From positions 248,001-312,000 of the forward strand of contig NZ_JIAD01000001.1 in NCBI RefSeq assembly GCF_000688015.1: a stretch of 64,000 nucleotides of DNA, in the 5' to 3' direction. This DNA is from Eubacterium sp. AB3007. Lineage in GTDB: Bacteria; Bacillota; Clostridia; Peptostreptococcales; Anaerovoracaceae. The position numbers and the translations under genes are program-made. Numbering within the stretch: position 1 is the stretch's first letter; every line of letters starts with the position of its first letter. Shown in pieces: positions 30,384 through 38,369 of the stretch. Below the pieces are notes generated by a model. That model saw only the letters and a list, made by a program, of their open reading frames with translations. It made no database searches and was not told the DNA's origin.

Positions 30384-30961
30384 TGAACACGATCGACTAT
30401 TACAATTTGAACGCGGCCGACTACTACGAGTCCACCATCGATGTGGATTTCGACAGGATGCGCAGCAGGTTCGCCGCCTACCTTCCGGAGCACGCCCGCA
30501 TCATCGATGTTGGCTGCGGCAGCGGCCGGGACGTGAAGGCCTTCTGTAAGATGGGATTTCAGGCGGAAGGCCTGGACGCCTCGGAGGAGCTTGCCCAGAT
30601 GGCCTTTCGCAAACTCGGGATCCAGGTCTTCTCGGCAGATATGACCACATGGATCAGCGAAGAGCCTTTCGACGGCATCTGGTGCTGCGCGTCGCTTCTG
30701 CATCTGCCAGAGGAGGGCACAAAGCAGTTTCTCCATAACCTGCGGTACAACCTGACGCCGGGAGGAATCCTGTATGTGTCTGTGAAGGAAGGCATCCAGA
30801 CCGGCCCCGACGAGAAAGGCCGCTATTTCCGCAACTACACCCAGGAAGACCTGACCGACAAGCTCCAGGCCGCCGGTCTCACGATCCTGGAGGTGGAAGC
30901 CACCGGAGACCTGCTGGGAAGAGACCAGTTCCGCTGGCTGAATGTGTTTGCAAGAAGATAA
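30380..30961 (+). CDS. Class I SAM-dependent methyltransferase
   Basis: The 193-residue protein has a Rossmann-like fold with motif I IIDVGCGSGRDV, the acidic ribose-binding DAS and CCASLLHLPEE. It lacks the DPPY or PC motifs of DNA methyltransferases, so the substrate is more likely a small molecule or tRNA; a role in protecting DNA is not supported. It is translationally coupled to the HNH gene. A partial duplicate of its 3' end lies at 33047-33123. Confidence 0.88.
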   Translation: MMNTIDYYNLNAADYYESTIDVDFDRMRSRFAAYLPEHARIIDVGCGSGRDVKAFCKMGFQAEGLDASEELAQMAFRKLGIQVFSADMTTWISEEPFDGIWCCASLLHLPEEGTKQFLHNLRYNLTPGGILYVSVKEGIQTGPDEKGRYFRNYTQEDLTDKLQAAGLTILEVEATGDLLGRDQFRWLNVFARR

Positions 30962-30970
30962 CTAGTGCCT

Positions 30971-31269
30971 GCTCAATAAGTCCCCGTCGGACTTATTGAG
31001 CGAAGATCACTGTGTGATCTTCGCTGCAGCGTTGATTTCATCAACGCTGGCAGTCACTACTTGATGCTTGTGCTCAGCGATTCGGCCGTTTCCGAATCGC
31101 TGAAATGCAAGGTTTTTCAAAAACTGGTCATTAAACCTTGCATCTCGGCAACCGAAAAGGCTTTGCTGTAATTGGAAATACAAGCCTTTTCGGTTGCTGA
31201 GCACGCATTAACGATCGCCAGGAGCTGAGGCTCCTGGCGATCGTTTCGTCCTCGACGTGCGAGCACGTC
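30971..31269. repeat. Array of eight consecutive hairpins, non-coding
   Basis: Starting 10 bases after the methyltransferase stop, hairpins follow almost end to end: 30971-31001 (13-bp stem), 31000-31024 (11 bp), 31027-31049 (10 bp), 31074-31103 (12 bp), 31105-31143 (11 bp, 17-base loop), 31146-31199 (16-bp core), 31211-31244 (15 bp) and 31254-31269 (7 bp). The stems are essentially perfect and differ in sequence. None has a strong T-run, so they are not ordinary terminators. The function is unknown. Confidence 0.85.
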
Positions 31270-31270
31270 A

Positions 31271-31488
31271 GGTGATCAGTCCTTCCTCGGTCAGCTGGGA
31301 CAGGATATCCAGATGCCCCTCTTGGAAGCCTTCCTCCCGGTCCTCCTAGAGCCCTTCTTGTTGTTCGTCTCGTGCCAGGCGCCGCATGATTTCCTTTTCA
31401 TTTCTATTACCTCGCCCTTGTTCTCTTTCAGAATCTCTGCCAGGATGCCATCGGCGATGCACTGTTCCACCACGCGGGTGACCGCTGC
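31271..31488 (-). pseudogene. Fragment of an Rpn-family nuclease/transposase gene
   Basis: On the minus strand this matches the C-terminal third of the Rpn-like gene at 31932-32778, including VTRVVEQCIADGILAEIL and NKGEVIEM, and the start of the SQLTEEGLIT-like tail, but the rest is missing and the frame is disrupted. It lies between the hairpin array and the TGTAG array. Confidence 0.75.
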
Positions 31489-31600
31489 CCGTTCAGTGCG
31501 TTGTGGAGTTCCAGAGAATGTCAATACCCAGCGACTTGGCTCTAGAAGAGCTTCGGAAAGAGATGGTCGGCGGTGGACTACAGAATTAGCGGTGGGGCGG

Positions 31601-31862
31601 TTTTTTGTAGTAGGTTCTGGGGGGAAACGACTACAAAAAATCAGAGAGGAGGGAAAAGTGTAGTCGGTTTCCGTGGGAGGCGGCTAAAAATTTCCATATA
31701 CTGGGAATTATCAAAGGGAACCTGCTACACGATCAGGCAGATTGGATGGGTTTGTAGTAAATTGACCCAAAATAAACTACACGATTGGGCAGGTGCGGTG
31801 TTTTTGTAGCAGGTCGCCCCTAAAACCTACTACAAAAACCCGCTTTACCTGGAAAAGTGTAG
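31601..31862. repeat. Alternating TGTAG / CTACA array, about 53-bp period
   Basis: TGTAG and its complement alternate with spacings of 24-28 bp: 31605, 31631, 31659, 31725, 31753, 31777, 31805, 31830 and 31858, with a degenerate site near 31683. Two units (31601-31640 and 31801-31838) are bounded by T-rich TTTTTGTAG and CTACAAAAA. No coding capacity is evident in 31490-31930. Confidence 0.7.
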
Positions 31863-31931
31863 CCCGGTGCGCCGTCCGACCACGAACAACCCGGTCAAGG
31901 TCACCCCAATCAATAGAACGAAAGGGGCTCG

Positions 31932-32778
31932 TTACTCGGACTGTCTGGTATTGTCGCTGACGATCGAGGCGGCCCTCTTGCGGTACTCTTCCATTGCCTT
32001 CCTGTAGTCGCTCAGTCCCATGCCGGCCTTCTGCGCGCCGATCTCTTCGGTGATCAGTCCTTCCTCGGTCAGCTGAGAAAGCAATTCAATGCGCTCTTCC
32101 ATGCGTCCTTCCTGGCGTCCTTCCTGCAGTCCTTCCTTGCGGCCCTCCTGGCGTTCATCACGTGCCAGACGTCGCATGGTTTCTTTCTCGTCGTATTCTG
32201 TAAAAAACATTTCTATGACCTCCCCCTTGTTCTGTTTCAGGATCTCTGCCAGGATGCCATCGGCGATGCACTGTTCCACCACGCGGGTGACCGCTGCTAC
32301 GATTTCTTCCGGGGTCTTCTTTCCCTTGCAGGCCACCTTCAGCCGGAGGATCAGCTCCGCATATTCCCGCAGATGCCGGCTCGCCTCCATCAGTGCCTGG
32401 TTATGCCCGGCATTGATGTTCAGCACCCGAGCCGTGATCTCGATGCTGCTCAGCTCCGGCTTGTCCACCAGATCTGTAAAACGGAGTTCTCCCTCGTCCT
32501 CCAGGTCCGCATCCCCGTTATAGAACACGTAATACCGCGGCGTTGGGAGTACCAGCCGGGTGCTCCCGCAGGTTCATCTCCGTGTCCAGCAGAAAGCTTA
32601 CGTCGTTCCGCATGGACAGGTACAACATGCCCTCTGTCATGGTGAGCTCCAGGGCTGCCGGATCCTGATATGCCGTCCCGTTCAGCGCATTGTAGAGTTC
32701 CAGAGCGCGCTCCTTGTGCTCCGCATCGCCAAAGATAAAGCGAAAAAGTCGGTCCTTGTTCTTCCTGTTGATCTTCAT
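31932..32778 (-). pseudogene. Rpn family recombination-promoting nuclease/putative transposase, internally deleted and frameshifted
   Basis: The 5' part (32518-32778) reads MKINRKNKDRLFRFIFGD and LYLSMRNDVSFLLDTEMNL, the start of a PD-(D/E)XK Rpn protein. The 3' part (31932-32528) reads VFYNGD, LNINAGHN, ERIELLSQLTEEGLIT in another frame. Intact relatives have about 40 more residues between EHP and YVVFYNG, so a deletion at about 32540 broke the gene. The ATG follows GGAGG. Rpn proteins are RecA-independent recombination-promoting DNases. Confidence 0.85.
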
Positions 32779-33046
32779 TCTGTGCCTCCATTATAGCATA
32801 GCATTGTGACAAAAACCACCGATGGAGATACAAGATAACAACTTTACCTTAAGGCGTCAATAACCTGCAAAATAGTCGTAATAGGAAGTCTTTCCCCTTA
32901 TCATTTTGCGATCGGTGAGAATGACACAAAGCTTTCCGGCGTATGGCGCAGCTGTAGAGCGAGAGCGTCGGATGGAGCATTGCTTAGTATCCATTGGTCT
33001 CGATGTTCTCGACGAACAAAGCAGGCTTCCCCTCTGGGAAGAACAG

Positions 33047-33123
33047 GCCGACAAGCTTCCGGCTGCCGGCCTCACGATCCTGGTGGCGGAAGTCTCCGGT
33101 GATTTGCTGGGGAGGGACCAGTC
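33047..33123 (+). pseudogene. 3' fragment of a methyltransferase gene, duplicate of the 30853-30933 segment
   Basis: It reads ADKLPAAGLTILVAEVSGDL, closely matching TDKLQAAGLTILEVEATGDL near the C-terminus of the methyltransferase at 30380-30961. Nothing upstream continues the gene; 32779-33046 holds only unrecognised sequence. It is a leftover of a second copy of that cassette. Confidence 0.7.
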
Positions 33124-33138
33124 CGAAAGGATGCAGGG

Positions 33139-33163
33139 AGCACCTCGCAGGAGGTGCTTTTTG
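33139..33163 (+). terminator. Rho-independent terminator downstream of the methyltransferase remnant
   Basis: 8-bp stem 33139-33146 / 33151-33158 with loop GCAG, then TTTTT. Confidence 0.7.
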
Positions 33164-33260
33164 CATGCACAAAGCCGTGCTCCCGGGGGGGGAATGATTT
33201 GGAGACTAACTGTTTTTTGATGGAAGAATGATTATATCAACTCGTGCAATTACATGCAGA

Positions 33261-33325
33261 AGACGGTAAGTATATGCCCGTTTCATAATATGGGAATTGT
33301 CAGAAAACGTAAAATAAGGTATAAT
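33261..33325 (+). promoter_or_regulatory. Accessory promoter module, copy A
   Basis: AGACGGTAAG at 33261-33270, 26 bases, then GAATTGTCAG containing -35 TTGTCA (33297-33302), a 17-bp spacer and TATAAT at 33320-33325. The same four elements with identical spacing occur at 54112-54176 before the EcsC cassette. AGACGGTAAG is a candidate activator site. Confidence 0.75.
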
Positions 33326-33383
33326 ATATAGTTGAATAGTTAGATTGATGAGATGTGTTTTCTGTTTGTTTTTTAGAGGTAAT

Positions 33384-33497
33384 ATGAAAATTATAGATAA
33401 CATAAATAGCTTGCTGCGTGATGACTTAAAAGGTTCGATTCGGAGAGGAAGTAAAGTTTCCATTACCGTTGCCGAGCATATTAAGTACGAGGATTAA
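33384..33497 (+). pseudogene. N-terminal relic resembling a PLD/helicase defence gene
   Basis: After AGAGGT an ATG opens 37 codons that begin MKIIDNINSLLRDDLKGSIR, followed by GSKVSI. From memory this matches the N-terminus of large PLD-type helicase proteins that start MKIIDNI. The frame ends at 33497. The large gene that once followed is gone. The relic begins 58 bases after the TATAAT of promoter module A. Confidence 0.55.
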
Positions 33498-33675
33498 CAA
33501 AGCAAATGGTTTCCTGGAACTGGTCAGGGAGCACCATTTACAAGTTGACAAAATACTTGATGATAAAAGTCCTGCAGAATTTATTGCCTTTGTTCACAAA
33601 TACGATCTTGATCTTTCCCTGAAAGCTTTTTCAGAGGTAATCAGACAGGCCAAATTGCATGGTTTGATTAAGTAG
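33469..33675 (+). CDS. Short ORF, possible remnant (60-68 residues)
   Basis: This frame overlaps the previous relic out of phase and encodes a helical stretch ([35 protein letters not shown]). It has no ribosome-binding site and only a TTG start. It may be another gene remnant or a small protein; I do not recognise it. Confidence 0.3.
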   Translation: MPSILSTRINKANGFLELVREHHLQVDKILDDKSPAEFIAFVHKYDLDLSLKAFSEVIRQAKLHGLIK

Positions 33676-33730
33676 ACGTAGTTGAATCGTTGTAATTGAA
33701 CAAGATATGGACACTTAACGAGGTGAAGAC

Positions 33731-35365
33731 ATGATTAAAGCCGAGCTGTCATATAACCCGTACCTTTTAGAAACAGAGATAAAGTTCAACGGAAGAGAGC
33801 CGAGAATAAACAGTCTTGTAGAAAAATATCAGAACGCAAACCTGCAAGACTGGGTCAAAGAGGTTCCTGAAATCTTTTATAACGAAATGAATGGATATGA
33901 TTTCGAATTGGAGTTTTCAGGGCCAAAGCTTGACTGCGAAGAGGTTGTTCAAGCCTTTGAACAGGCTGGAGTGACAAAGGATCAGGTCGAAATATTCCAT
34001 AAGGGAGAACTGGAGGGACGTCATGAAAAATTGGATAGGATTAAAAATCTTCTGAAGTGGTTCAGTGATAATCCGAATCATAATTTTAATGGAATCGTTT
34101 TTCGAGAAAGTAATGAGCATTTATATCATGATGCATACCCGCTTAAGCTATTGAAAAGCAAGAACAGTCTCGCTCTAAGCATCGATTGGGAACGCGTTTC
34201 AATAGAGGAAATCAATGATGTGGATGAGTTGAAAAAGAATGATTTGAAGCATATTCCGATCGTTGTGTTCATTGACGGTTGGAATATCTTCGAGTTGCAA
34301 GGTATAACCTCTTTTTTGAAGAATCGTAAGGATGTTTCCGACAATCAGGTGTTTTTCATTTTTGACAAGAGTTTAAATGCTGATTCATTGAAACGTACTC
34401 TTCATGATCTCGGATTTGTCCATCTTAACATAGTGGATTCCATAGATGATCAATCCATACAAAAATATTTCCAGTTATACCCCGAAACAGATTTTATTAA
34501 TTCGGCTATACAAGTACTCCGAGATGCTGCAGATATAGTACAGTCCAGATTGCAAAAAGAGAATGAACAGGGGAAAAGATCATACTCTGAGACGATGAAA
34601 AGAATGGATGAGATTGATAATGTTATAGAAAAGTTAAAAGAATCAGACAGTCGCCTTCTCAACAGAGATAATATTGATGATCCTAATGTATTTCAACAAA
34701 AGAAAAACAGCCTCCTCGATGAGATATCCGAATGGAGAAAGAAGAAAACGAAGACCACAATTGAGGCTGAAGCAGTACAATTGTCTAGAGAATTAAGCGA
34801 CGAAATCAAGCGTGTGTTCAAGGATTACACGACTATTGTTGGGGAAATATCAAATACTAGGTCTGCAGAGATTGCATTATCATTGAGGGGTCTATACGAT
34901 GTTGCAGAATACGATGAAGAATTTTCTCCGATTGATACTTTTGATGATCCTGGAATCAAACAAAGTGTCCCTGATATTCATCAGCAATTGATGCAATTGA
35001 ATGAAGTTGTACAAGTTAAACCAAAGGAACAGTTTTTCTTTTTCAGATCACCAGGAGAGGATAATGACAATGGTGAGATAGAGATGGTGACAACATATAA
35101 TATCCAGGAATGGCGTGAATATGCCAGGGATGTGGTTGAAACCAGAATGGATTCTTTGATTCAAGACAGGACCGAAACCTTGCGTGGATATGATACATTA
35201 ATTGCTGAGCAGTACCACAAGCATCTGGTTGAACTAATCGAACAGCAAACGGAGGAAAAAGAATCCATCGCCCACCAACTCACCGGAGAAGAAAAGGTTA
35301 TCCAAAACGATAATAAATGGCTTGCGGAATTTAAAGAACAGCTGATGGCAATTGAGAGGGAGTAG
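33731..35365 (+). CDS. Unknown protein of the HerA-nuclease operon, gene 1
   Basis: The 544-residue protein is acidic and soluble, with no signal peptide or membrane helix. Residues about 1-240 look like a mixed alpha/beta region (VVFIDGWNIFELQG, VFFIFDKSLNADSLK). Residues about 255-375 and 470-544 look like long coiled-coil helices (RDAADIVQSRLQKENEQ, EISEWRKKKTKTTIEAEAV). I recognise no catalytic motif. GAGGTG lies just before the ATG. Only four bases separate it from the ATPase gene. Codon use is AT-richer than in the housekeeping genes, suggesting transfer. It may be a sensor, adaptor or structural partner of the ATPase (inference). Confidence 0.85.
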   Translation: MIKAELSYNPYLLETEIKFNGREPRINSLVEKYQNANLQDWVKEVPEIFYNEMNGYDFELEFSGPKLDCEEVVQAFEQAGVTKDQVEIFHKGELEGRHEKLDRIKNLLKWFSDNPNHNFNGIVFRESNEHLYHDAYPLKLLKSKNSLALSIDWERVSIEEINDVDELKKNDLKHIPIVVFIDGWNIFELQGITSFLKNRKDVSDNQVFFIFDKSLNADSLKRTLHDLGFVHLNIVDSIDDQSIQKYFQLYPETDFINSAIQVLRDAADIVQSRLQKENEQGKRSYSETMKRMDEIDNVIEKLKESDSRLLNRDNIDDPNVFQQKKNSLLDEISEWRKKKTKTTIEAEAVQLSRELSDEIKRVFKDYTTIVGEISNTRSAEIALSLRGLYDVAEYDEEFSPIDTFDDPGIKQSVPDIHQQLMQLNEVVQVKPKEQFFFFRSPGEDNDNGEIEMVTTYNIQEWREYARDVVETRMDSLIQDRTETLRGYDTLIAEQYHKHLVELIEQQTEEKESIAHQLTGEEKVIQNDNKWLAEFKEQLMAIERE

Positions 35366-35369
35366 ACGA

Positions 35370-38369
35370 ATGAATGAACTACAAAGCATACAGGATGGCG
35401 AGATAAAAGCAAAAGAGTTTTCGATCGAAAACTATCTTCAAGTCACAGAGGAGGTAATAAGGAAACAGTATCTTTCCAGATTAAAAGAATTACAAGTAGC
35501 TGATCCTGCAGAGTTGTTTGATTTGCCTCCGCTTGAAGAAGATCTGGTTGATAATATCAGATTATTTAAGATCTCAGAGATGGTCTATCAGAAAGGGGAA
35601 CCAATCACAGAAAAATTCACAACGGTGTTCAATACTCTGTCAACATATAAAGCATCTTTGTTTATCCTTATCGATTCCGATGGAGAGAAAGTGGATTTCT
35701 ATATTGGAGTCAGGAACGGGGAACTAATTGACCGGTATAAACGATCCACTGTAACTCTGGGAGATACTTTGAAGAACACTTTAGTGGGAAATTTTCCGGG
35801 AATAAAACTTGAGAACGTTGATCGGAGTAGAATAGAGGTGCTATCGAACGCTATCAATCAGAAGAAAAATGTTGCTTCTGTTAGCGTGGTTGCAGACCGA
35901 AAAATAGAGCAGACTCAAGGCAATGATCAATTCGTACAAGGTCTTGAGAAATTGGCACTTGCCATGCAAGGCAGAGCATTTACCGGGATTATAATTGCCG
36001 AAAATCAAACCCAGCAGACAGTTGCCAGAATCAGAAAAAATTATCAGACACAATATACCTTGCTATCGCCTTATCAGAAGGTTCAGACTTCGAAAAGCCT
36101 GACAGATGGTAAAAGTAGAACCAATTCATTTGTAGAGATGGACGGGAAACAGAAAGCAGCAATGATCGCCGGAGCATTTGCAGCAATTGCAGGGACAGTT
36201 GTTGGAGCTGTTGCTGAAGGGGCTACAGGTGCAATGATCGGTGGCTCGATAGCAGGTCATTTAAGCGGATTTCTTAATTCACTCGCACCCAATGAGCAGC
36301 TTAATCATTCGATGTCTATCAGTGAGTCATCTACAGTAGAGAATAAAGAGGTTACTGATGTTCTCCAGATGTTGGACGATGCTATACAACGGACAAAAGA
36401 GTTTGACAGTTACGGGATGTGGAATGTTGCTGGATATTTTGTATCGGATGATATGTCGGCGGCGGAGATTGCAGCGAGTAATTATCGTTCACTCATGAAT
36501 GGAGAAAACTCTGGTCGAGAGGTGTCTGCAATCAATTCATGGCGTAAGGACGATACTGAAGTGGAAGAGGAAGACTATAATAATCTTGCACTGTCATTAT
36601 CCAGATTTATCCATCCGCAATTCTATTATGGGGTAGATGTCGATGACGCTCTAACAGATGCATCGACATGGATCAGCGGGAAAGAACTTGGCATACATAT
36701 GGGTCTTCCACGTTCGTCAGTTTCCGGATTTCCGGTGATTCGACATGCAGAATTCGGGAAAGAAGTCACTTCGTACAATCTTCGGTCTCAGAAGAAAGAA
36801 CTTGGGCCAGAAGAGAGGATAACATTAGGAAAAGTATTTGACCTTGGAAAGGAAACCGGAAAGGCAGTCGAACTGGAGAATAAGAGCCTAAATATGCATA
36901 CATTTATCACAGGGTCTACAGGCTCCGGAAAGAGTAATACTGTGTATCAGATGCTGAACGAACTATATCAGGATCGGATTTCCTTCCTGGTTATTGAGCC
37001 GGCTAAGGGGGAATACAAAGATGTCTTTGGGAATCTACCTGATGTAAATGTGTTCTCCACTAACCCTAAAGTTGCGCAGCTTATCCATCTGAACCCGTTT
37101 AGATTCCCGGATTCAATTCATGTTCTCGAACATGTGGATGGCCTGGTAGAGATTTTTAGCGTTTGTTGGCCAATGTACGATGCGATGCCTGCTTTTTTCA
37201 AGGATGCAATATTAAGATCGTATGAGGCTGTAGGTTGGGATCTCGGAACTTCGACCTTTGATGGTACCGAGCATGAATACCCAGACTTTGAGTTACTTGC
37301 GGAGAAACTTGATGAATTAATAAGTGCATCTGATTATGCCTCAGATATCAAATCAAACTACAGAGGAGCGTTGATTACGAGAGTAAGATCCCTTACCGTG
37401 GGATTGAACAAGTATATGTTCACATCGGATCAAACTCCGTATACAGTTCTCTTTGATCAGAACTGTATCCTGGATATCAGCCGAGTGAAATCTACTGAGA
37501 CAAAGGCTTTGCTCATGGGATTGATGGTCTATATCCTTAATGAGTACAGAGTAGATCAAAGAAAGGGAAGCAACCGGGGGTTAGAACATGTCACTGTATT
37601 GGAAGAGGCACATAACCTTCTTAAGAACACATCCGGCAGAGAATCGGAACTGATTGGAAAATCCGTCGAAATGCTGACCCAGACGATTGCGGAAATCCGA
37701 ACATATGGTGAGGGCTTTGTCATTGTCGATCAGTCTCCTTCATCAGTGGATATCGCCGCAATAAAGAATACAAATACTAAAATCGTATTACGCACGCCAG
37801 AGGCAAATGATCGAGAAGCAATTGGTCGTTCGATGGGTCTGACAGAAGATCAGGTCAATGAAATCGCAAAACTCCCAAGCGGTGTTGCGGTTGTTTACCA
37901 AAACAACTGGGTGAGTCCTGTGCTCACGATCATCGACAAAGCAAATGTCCAGGAACATGTTTATGTGAATGAACATCCAGAGATCATCAAAACGCTGAAA
38001 CAGGCAAGGAGTGAAGTCATATGTGCTTTGATGCAGCCATGGATAGATCGGGAACGTTTGAGAAGAGTGGATCTTTTGAGTTCGTTGAAAGTTCTCGATC
38101 TACAAGCAGTGCAGAGAAATAGAATTGCAGGGTTTATCGATGATTACGTTTTCCTTGGCGGGAAATTATTCTGGGAACTCAAAGACATTCCAAAACTACA
38201 AGATTGTTTAAAAGCAGTATTATGCGTGACAGATTCACAATTTGATAGCTTGCTGTTGGAACAGAATCCAGATAGTCTGAGAACGCTGGTTATTAGTCGG
38301 ACAGAAGGGTTCAATATGGAAGAAATAGATGAAATCTGCAATGTGTTGACAAAGGCGGTGGAGGAATGA
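35370..38369 (+). CDS. HerA/FtsK-like P-loop ATPase (DUF87) with central glycine-zipper segment
   Basis: The 999-residue protein has an N-terminal alpha/beta domain (1-250), a small-residue-rich hydrophobic segment at about 261-297 (MIAGAFAAIAGTVVGAVAEG), then a linker and a HerA-type ATPase. The ATPase shows GSTGSGKSN near 514, a Walker B in TVLEEAHNLL near 741, AEIRTYGEGFVIVDQSP and a late arginine motif VLRTPEANDREAIGR. HerA proteins form hexameric DNA translocases; the glycine-zipper is unusual for them and suggests membrane insertion or oligomer contacts. It overlaps the nuclease gene by four bases (ATGA). Confidence 0.88.
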   Translation: MNELQSIQDGEIKAKEFSIENYLQVTEEVIRKQYLSRLKELQVADPAELFDLPPLEEDLVDNIRLFKISEMVYQKGEPITEKFTTVFNTLSTYKASLFILIDSDGEKVDFYIGVRNGELIDRYKRSTVTLGDTLKNTLVGNFPGIKLENVDRSRIEVLSNAINQKKNVASVSVVADRKIEQTQGNDQFVQGLEKLALAMQGRAFTGIIIAENQTQQTVARIRKNYQTQYTLLSPYQKVQTSKSLTDGKSRTNSFVEMDGKQKAAMIAGAFAAIAGTVVGAVAEGATGAMIGGSIAGHLSGFLNSLAPNEQLNHSMSISESSTVENKEVTDVLQMLDDAIQRTKEFDSYGMWNVAGYFVSDDMSAAEIAASNYRSLMNGENSGREVSAINSWRKDDTEVEEEDYNNLALSLSRFIHPQFYYGVDVDDALTDASTWISGKELGIHMGLPRSSVSGFPVIRHAEFGKEVTSYNLRSQKKELGPEERITLGKVFDLGKETGKAVELENKSLNMHTFITGSTGSGKSNTVYQMLNELYQDRISFLVIEPAKGEYKDVFGNLPDVNVFSTNPKVAQLIHLNPFRFPDSIHVLEHVDGLVEIFSVCWPMYDAMPAFFKDAILRSYEAVGWDLGTSTFDGTEHEYPDFELLAEKLDELISASDYASDIKSNYRGALITRVRSLTVGLNKYMFTSDQTPYTVLFDQNCILDISRVKSTETKALLMGLMVYILNEYRVDQRKGSNRGLEHVTVLEEAHNLLKNTSGRESELIGKSVEMLTQTIAEIRTYGEGFVIVDQSPSSVDIAAIKNTNTKIVLRTPEANDREAIGRSMGLTEDQVNEIAKLPSGVAVVYQNNWVSPVLTIIDKANVQEHVYVNEHPEIIKTLKQARSEVICALMQPWIDRERLRRVDLLSSLKVLDLQAVQRNRIAGFIDDYVFLGGKLFWELKDIPKLQDCLKAVLCVTDSQFDSLLLEQNPDSLRTLVISRTEGFNMEEIDEICNVLTKAVEE

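Noticed and set aside
30380..30961. DNA methyltransferase protecting against the HNH nuclease
   Set aside because: The protein has SAM-binding motif I but no (D/N)PP(Y/F) or PC motif, so calling it a restriction-modification methylase is not supported.
31211..31246. Rho-independent terminator at the seventh hairpin
   Set aside because: The stem is strong but only three T follow; I list it as part of the hairpin array.
30971..31269. Integron attC array or retron msr-msd
   Set aside because: No integrase or reverse-transcriptase gene is nearby, and the stems lack the attC core-site pattern.
31601..31862. Possible CRISPR array in the TGTAG repeats
   Set aside because: Repeats are short, degenerate and alternate in orientation; there are no identical direct repeats with unique spacers and no cas operon in the window.
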